A stretch of 64,000 nt of DNA. Origin: Actinobacteria bacterium OV450 (GTDB taxonomy: Bacteria; Actinomycetota; Actinomycetes; Streptomycetales; Streptomycetaceae). The translations under genes and the position numbers were made by a program. Shown here one piece after another: positions 25,475 to 33,677 of the stretch. A model generated the notes under the pieces. That model saw only the letters and a list, made by a program, of their open reading frames with translations. It was not told the DNA's origin and searched no databases. The stretch's first letter is position 1. The number at the start of each line of letters is the position of its first letter. Where the stretch lies: the NCBI GenBank assembly GCA_001298555.1, contig LJCW01000022.1, positions 1 through 64,000 on the forward strand, read 5' to 3'.

Positions 25475-26842
25475 TCAGGCCGTGGCGCCGGCCCCGGCCG
25501 CGGGGGGTTCGGGGGTTTCGGCCGGGGTCCCGGCCTCGGTGCCGGGCCGCGGGACGCGGTGCAGTCCTCGACGGTCGTAGAGGCGGGTGACGGCGAAGCC
25601 GAAGACCAGCGCGGCGACGAGGGCGACGCCCATCGAGGCCCACGCCCGGCTCAGGCCCGCGTCGGCCTGGGCGCCGTAGTAGAGGATGGCGCGCATGCCC
25701 TCGGTGATCTGACGCAGCGGCTCGAACTCGGAGAGGGCCCGGAAGAACCCGGGCAGCGCCTGGAGCGGCACGGTCGCGCCGGAGGAGGGGACGGCCATCG
25801 CGACGAAGACGATGGTGGCCAGCAGCATGCCGGGGGTGCCGAACGCGGCGAACAGGGCCAGGCTGCCGATGCCGACGACGGCGATGGTGGCGACGGAGTA
25901 GAGCCACAGCAGGCCGAGGTGGGAGGCGTCCATGTCGAGGATCTTGACGGTGGCGACCTCGACCAGCGTGCCCATCACGAGTGCCGTGCCGAGCATGAGC
26001 GCCATGCCGATGGCCAGCGTGCGGACGCGGCTGGTGTGCTGGACGGGCTCGCGCTTGCGGACCGGGCCGTAGTCGGTGTGCAGGTAGCCGAGTGCCGTGT
26101 CGACCTGGGAGTTGACCAGGTTGGCGCCGAGCATGCCGCAGACGACGAGGACCAGCGCGTAGTAGAAGGCGCTCAGGCCCATGGCGCTGCGGGAACCGAC
26201 GGGGTGTCCGTCGGCGACGGTGACGGTCACGGGGTCGGCGAACTTGAGCTGAGCGGCCGTCGGCAGCGGGGCCTTCTGGGCCGCGGCCTGCTTGAGGAGT
26301 TCCTGGCCGAGCTGGGCGGAGGCGGCGTGGGCGGCCTTCTGGGCGGCCTGCGAAGCCATGGAGGAGCCGATGCTGCCGGCGGACTGGTTGGTCAGCACGG
26401 TCAGGGTCGGCGGGGTGGCGGCCTTGCCCTGCGGGGCGGGCTGCGGGGCGGGCTGCGCCGCGGGCTGCGGGGCGCCCAGGGCGGTCACCGTGGCGCTGAA
26501 GTCCTGGGGTATGACGAGGGCGCCGAAGAGCTTGCCCCGGCCGAGCCGCTTGTCGGCCTCCTCGCGGCTGAGGACCTGCCAGTCGATGCTCTTGTCGCCC
26601 TTGGCGGCCTTCTGGATGCCCGCGACGATCTGCTCACCCATGTTGACGTGGCGGCCGCCTGCGTCGGCGCCGGCGTCGGTGTTGACCAGGGCCACGGGCA
26701 GGTCGCGCAGATTGCCCTTGGGGTTGACGTTGCCGCCGACGTAGAGCAGGGCGAACAGCATCGCGACGACCGCGGCGATGAGCCCCGTACCGATCCACAG
26801 CCGGGGTCGGAGGAGCACGGACGGGTGTGTGGACTGGGGCAT
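25475..26842 (-). CDS. YhgE/Pip-family (DUF3533) membrane protein
   Basis: A 455-residue protein with one N-terminal membrane helix (LWIGTGLIAAVVAMLFALLYVGG), a large extracytoplasmic region (about 40-225) with VALVNTDAGAD and GALVIPQDFSATV motifs, and about five membrane helices in the C-terminal half, ending in a charged Pro/Ala tail. This architecture is shared with YhgE/Pip proteins and ABC-2-type permeases, some implicated in phage adsorption or type VII-related export. It is divergent from a MerR regulator over a strong operator, so it is probably that regulator's target. An Ala-Pro-Gln repeat lies in the outer domain. Confidence 0.8.
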   Translation of the reverse strand: MPQSTHPSVLLRPRLWIGTGLIAAVVAMLFALLYVGGNVNPKGNLRDLPVALVNTDAGADAGGRHVNMGEQIVAGIQKAAKGDKSIDWQVLSREEADKRLGRGKLFGALVIPQDFSATVTALGAPQPAAQPAPQPAPQGKAATPPTLTVLTNQSAGSIGSSMASQAAQKAAHAASAQLGQELLKQAAAQKAPLPTAAQLKFADPVTVTVADGHPVGSRSAMGLSAFYYALVLVVCGMLGANLVNSQVDTALGYLHTDYGPVRKREPVQHTSRVRTLAIGMALMLGTALVMGTLVEVATVKILDMDASHLGLLWLYSVATIAVVGIGSLALFAAFGTPGMLLATIVFVAMAVPSSGATVPLQALPGFFRALSEFEPLRQITEGMRAILYYGAQADAGLSRAWASMGVALVAALVFGFAVTRLYDRRGLHRVPRPGTEAGTPAETPEPPAAGAGATA

Positions 26843-26866
26843 CGATTCTCCGGTGCGGCGACTTTT

Positions 26867-26901
26867 CCAGTAGTTGGATACTCAAGGTATCCAGCTACTG
26901 G
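26867..26901. promoter_or_regulatory. MerR-type operator between divergent genes
   Basis: Arms CCAGTAGTTGGATAC and GTATCCAGCTACTGG match in 14 of 15 positions around a five-base TCAAG spacer. The site lies between the YhgE/Pip gene and the MerR gene and is AT-richer than the surroundings, as expected for a shared promoter with dyad symmetry. Confidence 0.75.
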
Positions 26902-26978
26902 ATAGTGGCAGTATCTTGTTGTGGTGTCCAATCGTCGATGATGCGAACCGGACCCCGTGACCACCAGGGAAGCCGCAC

Positions 26979-27650
26979 ATGAAGATCTCGGAGCTCAGCC
27001 GGCGGACCGGCGTGCCGGTCGCCAGCATCAAGTACTTCCGGCGCCAGGGCCTGCTGCCCGCAGGGCGGGCGACCGCCGCGACGCTGGCCGAGTACGGGGA
27101 GGAGCACGCGCAGCGGCTGCGGCTGATCAAAGCGCTGACCACCCTCGGCGGACTGTCGATCGCCGCCACCCGCGAGGTGCTCGGCGCCGTCGACCAGGCC
27201 GACACCTCGGAGGGCGCCCTCGGGGCGATCAGCTACGCCCTTCCGGTACCGGTGGCGGCCCAGGGCGCGACGGGCTCCGAGGAGGAGGCCGCGGCCGAAG
27301 CGGCCGCCGGGGACGAGGTGGCGCAGCTGCTCGCGGCCCTGGACTGGCAGGCACCGGGCACGTCACCGCACGTGCAGGGGCTGACGTCGGCGCTGAAGGA
27401 GCTGCGGCGGCTGGAGGCCGGCTACGCCCCGGGGGAGCTGGCCGCCTACGCGCGGCTGGCCGAGTCGGTGGCGCGGCTGGACCTGGAGCGGGCGGCGGGC
27501 GTCGACGACCCCGTGGCCCTGGCCGAGCGGGCGGTCATCGTGTTCGCGATCTGCGCGCCGGTGTTCGAACTGCTGCGCCGGCTGGCCCAGGAGAATCAGG
27601 TGCGCCGCCGTCTCACGGACGGCCCCTCCGACTCCCCGGCGCCCCGGTAG
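26979..27650 (+). CDS. MerR-family regulator of the adjacent membrane protein gene
   Basis: A 223-residue regulator. The MerR helix-turn-helix is at residues 1-70 (MKISELSRRTGVPVASIKYFRRQGLLPAG). The C-terminal 150 residues are helical and Ala/Glu-rich, longer than in metal sensors, and resemble the ligand-binding part of PCVP-type regulators. It is divergent from the YhgE/Pip gene with a 15-base-arm operator between them, strongly suggesting direct control of that gene and itself. The ligand is not known. Confidence 0.87.
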   Translation: MKISELSRRTGVPVASIKYFRRQGLLPAGRATAATLAEYGEEHAQRLRLIKALTTLGGLSIAATREVLGAVDQADTSEGALGAISYALPVPVAAQGATGSEEEAAAEAAAGDEVAQLLAALDWQAPGTSPHVQGLTSALKELRRLEAGYAPGELAAYARLAESVARLDLERAAGVDDPVALAERAVIVFAICAPVFELLRRLAQENQVRRRLTDGPSDSPAPR

Positions 27651-27826
27651 CGGGACCGGCCGCCCGTGAGCCGTTCGGCCGATGCCGGGCGGGGCAACCG
27701 AGTGGTGGGGGCGGACCGCCGGTGCGAACGTGGCAGACAGGCGGCCCCGCGAGGCCCCGGCTACTCGTCGAGCCCGTACGCGTCCGCCTGATGCCACCTG
27801 CTCCGACTCGACGGTGAGGCCGGGAA

Positions 27827-28048
27827 ATGAACGAGAAGTCGAAGGATCTCCACGACCCGGAGGCACTCTCCGACGAGGAGATGATGAAAATGATCAACGA
27901 CATCCTCGACAGCGTCCCACCCGAACAGGCGGAGGCCTGCCTCGCCGCCCTCGCCGACGGAAAGCCGGCCCCCCAGGACGTACCGGTCGATCTGACCCCC
28001 GCCCAGGCGAGCAGCCTCCTCCTCTTCCTCCACCGGGGCGGCGGCTGA
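27827..28048 (+). CDS. Small acidic hypothetical protein (73 aa)
   Basis: A 73-residue soluble acidic protein, MNEKSKDLHDPEALSDEEMMKM and so on, probably two helices with one cysteine. I do not recognise it. It has a plausible ribosome site (GGGA) and a composition unlike antisense frames, so it is likely real. It precedes the membrane phosphatase gene by about 100 bases. Confidence 0.55.
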   Translation: MNEKSKDLHDPEALSDEEMMKMINDILDSVPPEQAEACLAALADGKPAPQDVPVDLTPAQASSLLLFLHRGGG

Positions 28049-28144
28049 TTCCCCACTCACACGTTCGATTGGGTGCACGATCTCCGGCGCTCGGTTCCGC
28101 TCGCCAGAGCGCTGCGCCCTGTTTGCGCCGATATTCTGTGAAAT

Positions 28145-29236
28145 GTGATCGAGTCTGGACAGCCGCGGCTACCTCGGCGCTACGGCCGGTGGAGGCTCGT
28201 GCGGCTGTCACCGGTCTTCCTGACCATCGTGATCGCCGCCCTGGCCTACGCCACTCCGCCGGAAATGGCCTTCAGCCGCCTGCTGCCGGCGGCGCCGGCC
28301 CTGGCCGCCGCCATGTGGCCGGTCCTCCCCACCATCCTGCTGGGGACGGTCTGCCTCATCCTGATGATCGGCCTCAGCCTGATCTTCCCCGACCTGGGGA
28401 CGTGGTGGACGTGCGCGGGGATCATCGCGGTCACCGTGGCCGCCGCGTACGGAAGCCACGTCCGGCTCCAGCGGGAACGCACGCTCTTCCAGGTGCGTCT
28501 CGTGGCCGACGCGGCGCAGCAGGTGGTGCTCAGCCCCATGCCGCGCCTCATCGGGAACATCGAGATCGGGTCCCTGTACCTCGCGGCCGCCGCGGAGGCC
28601 CGGATCGGCGGGGACTTCTACGAGGTGGTCGACACGCCGTACGGGGTCAGGCTGCTCATCGGTGACGTGCGCGGCAAGGGCCTGCCGGCGGTGGGGGCGG
28701 CCGCGGCGATCGTCAACGCCTTCCGGGAGGCGGCCTACGACGAGCCCGAGCTGGTCGACGTCGCGCGCAGGCTGGACGCCAGCAGCACCCGGTACAACGC
28801 CGCCTATCCCCCCGAGGGGACGATGGAGCGGTTCGCCACCGCCCTCGTCGCCGAGATCCCGCACGCGGGCAAACGCATCGACATCCTCAACTGCGGACAC
28901 CCCCCGCCCCTGCTGCTGAACCGCAAGAGGGTCCGCGTCCTGGAATCGGCCACCCCCTCGCCGCTCCTCAGCCTCGCGGAGTTCCTCGGTGACCACTACA
29001 GCGTCGACACGTTCGACTTCGCCCCCGGCGACGTGCTGCTCCTGTACACCGACGGGATCGCCGAGGCCCGTGCCCGGGACGGGGAGTTCTTCCCGCTGTC
29101 GGCCTGGATGGGACGACAGCCCCCGACACCGCCCCGCGAGCTCCTCACGGCTCTTCACCGCGACCTCATCCACTACAGCAGGGGTGACCTCGACGACGAC
29201 GTCGCCGCCCTCGCCGTACGCCTGCGCGAACCGTGA
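28145..29236 (+). CDS. Membrane-anchored SpoIIE-type serine phosphatase
   Basis: A 363-residue protein with about three N-terminal membrane helices (FLTIVIAALAYA, ALAAAMWPVLPTILLGTVCLILMIGL, GIIAVTVAAAY) and a cytoplasmic PP2C_SIG domain: ARIGGDFYEVVDTPYGVRLLIGDVRGKGLPA, LNCGHPPPLLL, GDVLLLYTDGIAEARARDGEFF and a terminal DDVAALAVRL. The metal-binding aspartates are all present. Such membrane versions are common in Streptomyces and act on anti-anti-sigma factors. The GTG start has no clear ribosome site; a TATTCT hexamer about 12 bases upstream hints at leaderless transcription. Confidence 0.87.
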   Translation: MIESGQPRLPRRYGRWRLVRLSPVFLTIVIAALAYATPPEMAFSRLLPAAPALAAAMWPVLPTILLGTVCLILMIGLSLIFPDLGTWWTCAGIIAVTVAAAYGSHVRLQRERTLFQVRLVADAAQQVVLSPMPRLIGNIEIGSLYLAAAAEARIGGDFYEVVDTPYGVRLLIGDVRGKGLPAVGAAAAIVNAFREAAYDEPELVDVARRLDASSTRYNAAYPPEGTMERFATALVAEIPHAGKRIDILNCGHPPPLLLNRKRVRVLESATPSPLLSLAEFLGDHYSVDTFDFAPGDVLLLYTDGIAEARARDGEFFPLSAWMGRQPPTPPRELLTALHRDLIHYSRGDLDDDVAALAVRLREP

Positions 29237-29240
29237 CGGC

Positions 29241-29369
29241 CTCCGACGGGGGCCAGGCCGGGCCGGCTGCGATCGCGAGGCGCACGGCGTCGGCCCGGTT
29301 GCGGACGTCCGCCTTGGCGAACAGGTCGTCGATGTGGGTCTTGACCGTGGCCTCGCCGCAGGCACGGTT
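29241..29369 (-). pseudogene. Remnant of a LuxR-type HTH regulator
   Basis: The minus strand reads GEATVKTHIDDLFAKADVRN followed by RADAVRLAIAAG, an unmistakable second half of a LuxR/NarL DNA-binding domain. The first helices, receiver domain, start codon and a stop at the expected place are missing; upstream in the same frame is Pro/Arg-rich noise. It is a decayed gene fragment squeezed between the phosphatase gene and the DJ-1 family gene. Confidence 0.75.
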
Positions 29370-29548
29370 CGTGTGCGGGCCCGGGGGGCAAGGAGGTGGC
29401 CGCCGGGGTGGATGACCGCGCTCGGGGCCGCTTCTATCGTCGGCACACCGGCCGGGACCACCTGCCGACACCCGCAGGGACCACCCGCAGGGGCCACCGG
29501 ACGGCGGCCGCCCCGGCATGCTGCCGGACGGACCGGAAGGAGCATTTC

Positions 29549-30322
29549 GTGATCGTCTTCCTGCTGCCCGCGTCCGGGTACGACCCCACCGAGGCGGCCG
29601 TGCCCTGGGCCGCATTGCGGGACGCCGGTCTCGACGTCCGGTTCGCGACACCGGACGGCAGGATCGCGACCGCGGACCGGCGGCTGACGGACACCGGCTT
29701 CTCCTGGCTCTCCCCGTGGCTGATGACGCGGCGCGCGGAGCTGGCGGCCTACCGTCGCCTCACCGAGGATCCCCGGTTCCGTGCTCCGCTGTCCTATGCC
29801 GAGGTGGATCCGGCCTGCCTGACGGGACTCTTCGTTCCGGGCGGCCACGCCCCGGGCATGCGCACCCTGCTGGAGGACGCCACCGCACAGCGCCTGTTCG
29901 CGCAGGTCTTCACCGCGGGGCTGCCGGTGGGGGCGGTGTGCCACGGCGTACTGCTGGCCGCGCGGGCGAAGGATCCCGCAACGGGTCTTTCGGTTCTGCA
30001 CGGCCGGCGGACGACGGCCCTCACCTCGTTGCTGGAGCTGACGGCGTGGAACCTCACCCGGATGTGGCTGGGGCGCTACTACCGCACCTACCGGACCACG
30101 GTGCAGGCCGAAGTCACCGCGGCGCTCGCCGACCCGGCCCACTTCCTCGCCGGTCCGCCACTGCCCGTCCGTGACACCGCGGCGCGTCCCGGACGCGGTT
30201 TCACCGTGCGGGACGGCCATTACGTCTCCGCCCGCTGGCCCGGTGACTGCCACCGCCTGGCGGCGGACTACCTCGCCCTGGTCCGCTCCCACCAAGGCGA
30301 CACCGCCGTGCGGGAGCCGTGA
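29549..30322 (+). CDS. DJ-1/PfpI-family amidotransferase-like protein
   Basis: A 257-residue class-I glutamine-amidotransferase-like protein. The sequence VIVFLLPASGYDPTEAAVPWAALRDAG, then FVPGGHAPGMR and the nucleophile elbow GAVCHGVLLAAR give the DJ-1/PfpI fold with the catalytic cysteine in VCHG. The insert after it (LLELTAWNLTRMWLGRYYRTY) and the size resemble the larger actinobacterial members of unknown substrate. AAGGAG stands six bases before GTG 29549. It converges with the AraC gene with only three bases between stops. Confidence 0.85.
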   Translation: MIVFLLPASGYDPTEAAVPWAALRDAGLDVRFATPDGRIATADRRLTDTGFSWLSPWLMTRRAELAAYRRLTEDPRFRAPLSYAEVDPACLTGLFVPGGHAPGMRTLLEDATAQRLFAQVFTAGLPVGAVCHGVLLAARAKDPATGLSVLHGRRTTALTSLLELTAWNLTRMWLGRYYRTYRTTVQAEVTAALADPAHFLAGPPLPVRDTAARPGRGFTVRDGHYVSARWPGDCHRLAADYLALVRSHQGDTAVREP

Positions 30323-30325
30323 GTC

Positions 30326-31321
30326 TCAGCGGCGAGGGCCGGTCCGTGCGCCCCGGTAGGCGCCCGGCGTGACGCCCTCCCAGCGGGTGAAGGCCCGGAC
30401 GAGGGCCGTCGCCCCGCTCAGCCCGACCACGGGGGCGATGCGGTCCAGGGGCAGGTCGGTGGTCTCCAGCAGGCGTCCGGCCCGTGTGCGGCGGGCCTCG
30501 TCGAGGAGGGCGCGCCAGGAGGTCCCCTCCTCGTGCAGTGCTCTGCGCAGGGTCCGCGGGCTGAGGTGGAGTTCCTGCGCCACGTCGGCGGGCAGCACGC
30601 CGTCGAGCGGAGCGTGCTCCAGCCACTGCCGCACGCGGTCTCCGGTCGTCGTGCCCGTTTTCAGCCGGTGCAGGAGGCGGTCGGCGTAGGCGCGGTGCAG
30701 GGTGCTCAGTTCCGGGTCGCTCGGGGCGCGGCGGCGGTCGAGGTCCTCGGCGGTGACGGTGACGGCGGTCTCCGCCGCGTCGAAGGTGACGGGGCAGCCG
30801 AGGATCCGGGTGTAGGGCTCGGCCGGGCCGGTACGGGCGTGGGTGAAGGACACCGCCAGCGGGGCCCAGTCCTCGCCCGCGATCCACCGGGCGGCCCGCA
30901 CGATCCCGGCCACGACCGCCTCGACCTGCTGGGGGTGCATGGCCGAGGGGTCCACGGTCGGCCGGTAGCGGACCCGGCCGACGTGCCCGTGGCGGTGCAC
31001 GCTCACCGCACCGGCCTGGCTGACCAGGGGGTGGTAGCGTGCGGCGGCCTCCGCGGCCTGCGCCAGGCTCTCGCAGGTGAGCACGACATGGCCCAGCACG
31101 TGCAGGTTGCCCGGGCTGATGCGGTCCCCTATGCGGAGGCCGGCGTGCGCGTCTGCGCCGTCCGCACCGATCACCGCGTCCCACACGGCGCGCATCTCGG
31201 CGTACCGCAGCCGCTCTCCGGGTGGGGACGACACCTCGATTCCGCCGGCACCGTCCGCCGTGGCGCCCAGTACGGCGCGGGCGTAACAGGCGGCGACGGT
31301 GGACGGGTCCGTGCTGGGCAT
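30326..31321 (-). CDS. AraC-family regulator (arabinose-binding-like N-domain)
   Basis: A 331-residue regulator. Residues 1-210 match the Arabinose_bd-type sensor found in OruR/QscR-like AraC members (ARYHPLVSQAG, WAPLAVSFTHARTGPAEPYTRILGCPVTFDA). Residues 235-325 form a double helix-turn-helix of the AraC type (LPADVAQELHLSPRTLRRALHEEGTSWRALLDEARR and LDRIAPVVGLSGATALVRAFTRWEGVTPGAYR). The target genes are not evident; its convergent neighbour is the DJ-1 gene. Confidence 0.87.
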   Translation of the reverse strand: MPSTDPSTVAACYARAVLGATADGAGGIEVSSPPGERLRYAEMRAVWDAVIGADGADAHAGLRIGDRISPGNLHVLGHVVLTCESLAQAAEAAARYHPLVSQAGAVSVHRHGHVGRVRYRPTVDPSAMHPQQVEAVVAGIVRAARWIAGEDWAPLAVSFTHARTGPAEPYTRILGCPVTFDAAETAVTVTAEDLDRRRAPSDPELSTLHRAYADRLLHRLKTGTTTGDRVRQWLEHAPLDGVLPADVAQELHLSPRTLRRALHEEGTSWRALLDEARRTRAGRLLETTDLPLDRIAPVVGLSGATALVRAFTRWEGVTPGAYRGARTGPRR

Positions 31322-31353
31322 GCCGGCCAGTCAATGCCGGGGAAGGGCCCGCG

Positions 31354-31908
31354 TCAACCGGCGACGTGGGCTCGGTCCAGGGCCCACGTCTGGAGGGTGT
31401 AGGGCCGCCCCTTCTCCTCGCCCTCGATCAGCGGGACGTCGAGCAGGCCGAAGCCCGCCTTGGTCGCGACCGCGACGCTGGCCGCGTTCTCGGCCTCCAG
31501 CTCGAGGATCACCCGCTCCACGCCGAGTTGCTCGAAGGCGTACGCAGCCATCACCCGCACCGCCCGTACGGCCAGCCCGCGGCCGCGGTGGGCGGGGCCG
31601 ACCGCGTAGCCGAGCTCCGTGCCCTCGGGGGCGCGCCGCAGCATCACCTCGCCGAGCGGTTCGTGGCCGTCTTCGGTGATCGCGAGCAGGATGACCGTGC
31701 CTTCGGCCCGCATCTGCCGGTCCCGTTCCAGGCGTGCGCGGGCGGCCGCCTCGTCGAAGGGCGAGACCATGGGCGTCCAGTACGCGACGTCGGGGTCGTC
31801 GAACAGCGCCGGCATCAGGGCGAGGTCCGCTTCCGTCCAGTCGCGCAGGACGAGGCCCTCCCCGGTGAGCTCGATGCGGTCGGGAAAGGGCGACGTGGTG
31901 CTGCTCAT
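31354..31908 (-). CDS. GNAT-family N-acetyltransferase
   Basis: A 184-residue RimJ/RimL-type acetyltransferase: LVLRDWTEADLALMPALFDDPDVAYWTP at the start, then GYAVGPAHRGRGLAVRAVRVMAAYAF carrying the acetyl-CoA loop (R-G-x-G-L-A), and ILELEAENAASVAVATKAGF near the end. The acceptor substrate is unknown. AGGAGG lies about nine bases before ATG 31908. It follows the AraC gene on the same strand with no overlap. Confidence 0.87.
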   Translation of the reverse strand: MSSTTSPFPDRIELTGEGLVLRDWTEADLALMPALFDDPDVAYWTPMVSPFDEAAARARLERDRQMRAEGTVILLAITEDGHEPLGEVMLRRAPEGTELGYAVGPAHRGRGLAVRAVRVMAAYAFEQLGVERVILELEAENAASVAVATKAGFGLLDVPLIEGEEKGRPYTLQTWALDRAHVAG

Positions 31909-32082
31909 GGCGGCCGGACCTCCTGCTGTGTGAACGGCTAGGCAGGATATCCACGGAGTCACCGGCTCCGCCCTTACGGTCCGCCGGGAACTTCGTGCGT
32001 GACCTCCCGCCGCCCGGTGGCGCCGGGTCCCGCCGCGCCGCCCTGGCACGGCAGGACCCCGTACGCGGGTCAGGACAGCGGG

Positions 32083-33435
32083 TCAGGACAGCGGTGCCGG
32101 CGCCTCCGGTGCCAGCGAGTTGCCCGCGGGGATGCGGCCGCAGTCGGACGGCGCCGTCCGGCCGTCGAAGCGGTCGCCCAGCCAGCCCAGCGCGACGGGC
32201 GCCCAGACGACGGGCGCGCCGATGTGGCTGAGCACCTCGTACTGGCTGTACTTGACGGCAGCGCCGGAGGCGCAGTACTGGCGGGCGAGCGCCCGCACGT
32301 CCCCGGCGACCATGACCCCGTCGCCCGTGCCGACCCCCGGGTGGTTGCCGAAGGTCCCCTCCAGGACTCCCGCGTTGCCCTGCGCGATGAATCCGGGGAC
32401 GGTCGGCGCGGCGGCGGAGCCGAGGTTGAGCTTGTTGACCGCCTCCAGGAAGGCCGGGACGGAGTTGGGGTCGGCGTATTGCGGCTTCGCCATCTTCTTC
32501 CACGTCAGCCCGGGGTAGTGGCCGATGGCGTCGATGATGGAGCCGCGTTCCAGCTCGCCGTACACCTTGAGGCCGTAGCCGTTGAGATAGGACTTGAGGT
32601 CGATGCCGTAGGACCGGGAGACGCCGATGACCGACATGGGGATGACACCCGACCACGCCAGTGAGCCGTCCACGTACCTCAGGTTGTGCGCCGGGTCCAC
32701 GAGCAGGCCGCCCTCGGCGTACCCGACCAGCTTGCGGTTGACGTCCGGCGCGTAGCTCGGCGCGAGCGCGGCCGCCCAGTTGGTGGCGATGGCGCCGCCG
32801 GAGTAGCCCATGAGGGCGAAGGCGGTGGAGGAACCGAGGCCGGTCTGCTCCGACCTGGTGGCCGCGCGGATCGAGTCCAGGGTGTTCGTCCCGTACTCCG
32901 GCCCCGCGGCGAAGTTCGCCCGCTGGCCCTCGGTGTCCGGGATGACGACGTCGTATCCCTGCGTCAGCAGCGGCGCCAGGAAGAGGGCCTCGACGTTCGG
33001 GATGAGGCCGCCGAGGGTGACGTCGCCGGCGATCGCCCGGGACGGCCCGTCCTCCGGGTTCAGGGAATCGTAGAACGACTGGTAGGACACCGCCTTGCTG
33101 CGGTCACCCGTGGGGCTGCGCACCACGGTGGTCACGTTCGCGGCGGGGCGGCCCTGGGCGTCGGTGGTGCGGTAGAGCAGCTGGACCGCCTTCAGGGGCG
33201 TGGGGATGCCGACGAGGTGGTACTGCAGGGTCCGTGTCTTCAGTACGGTGCCCGGCGCGAGCGCGGACAGCGGCTCGCCGCCGCCGTAGGCGTAGAACGG
33301 ATCGCTCGCCGACGCCGACGCCGACGCCGACGCCGGTGCCGCCGTGGACTCGGCGGCGGTGGCCACCGGCGCGGCGGCCATGACCGCCGCGGTGGCGACG
33401 GCGACGGAGATCAGGCGGACGGTTGCCTTGCTCAT
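32083..33435 (-). CDS. Secreted lipase (LIP / secretory lipase family)
   Basis: A 450-residue exported lipase. A signal peptide covers residues 1-28 (LISVAVATAAVMAAAPVATA-A), followed by an Ala-Ser repeat (35-44). The alpha/beta-hydrolase part has the nucleophile elbow GYSGG (Ser212), and the pattern VIPDTEGQRANFAAGPEYGTNTLDSIRAA is typical of the secretory lipase family related to Candida LIP. GAGGA precedes ATG 33435. It is divergent from a PucR-type regulator, with CCAGTAG direct repeats between them that may control either gene. Confidence 0.88.
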   Translation of the reverse strand: MSKATVRLISVAVATAAVMAAAPVATAAESTAAPASASASASASDPFYAYGGGEPLSALAPGTVLKTRTLQYHLVGIPTPLKAVQLLYRTTDAQGRPAANVTTVVRSPTGDRSKAVSYQSFYDSLNPEDGPSRAIAGDVTLGGLIPNVEALFLAPLLTQGYDVVIPDTEGQRANFAAGPEYGTNTLDSIRAATRSEQTGLGSSTAFALMGYSGGAIATNWAAALAPSYAPDVNRKLVGYAEGGLLVDPAHNLRYVDGSLAWSGVIPMSVIGVSRSYGIDLKSYLNGYGLKVYGELERGSIIDAIGHYPGLTWKKMAKPQYADPNSVPAFLEAVNKLNLGSAAAPTVPGFIAQGNAGVLEGTFGNHPGVGTGDGVMVAGDVRALARQYCASGAAVKYSQYEVLSHIGAPVVWAPVALGWLGDRFDGRTAPSDCGRIPAGNSLAPEAPAPLS

Positions 33436-33571
33436 GCGTTCCTCGATTCCTGGGTGGGGGGCTGACACGCCGACACGAGGTCGCGTACGTCGGCGCGTCA
33501 GGCCGGGGCGGGCGGCCCCCGGCAGGGGATTGCGGAGCGATGCGGCCGCGGTCCGCCACATCCGGCCATTC

Positions 33572-33602
33572 ACCAGCCAGTAGTGTTACCAACCAGTAGG
33601 TG
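33572..33602. promoter_or_regulatory. CCAGTAG direct repeats between lipase and PucR genes
   Basis: ACCAGCCAGTAGTG and ACCAACCAGTAGGTG are tandem near-copies spaced by two bases, a repeat period of 16. This arrangement puts both on roughly the same side of the helix with tolerance and suggests a regulator site in the divergent promoter. Confidence 0.45.
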
Positions 33603-33677
33603 ATGTCCCGGAAACATCATGGGGCCGGTATGCGGCTACGTCTCCGGGGCGGGGAACAGAGATGTGCGAGGTGGATT

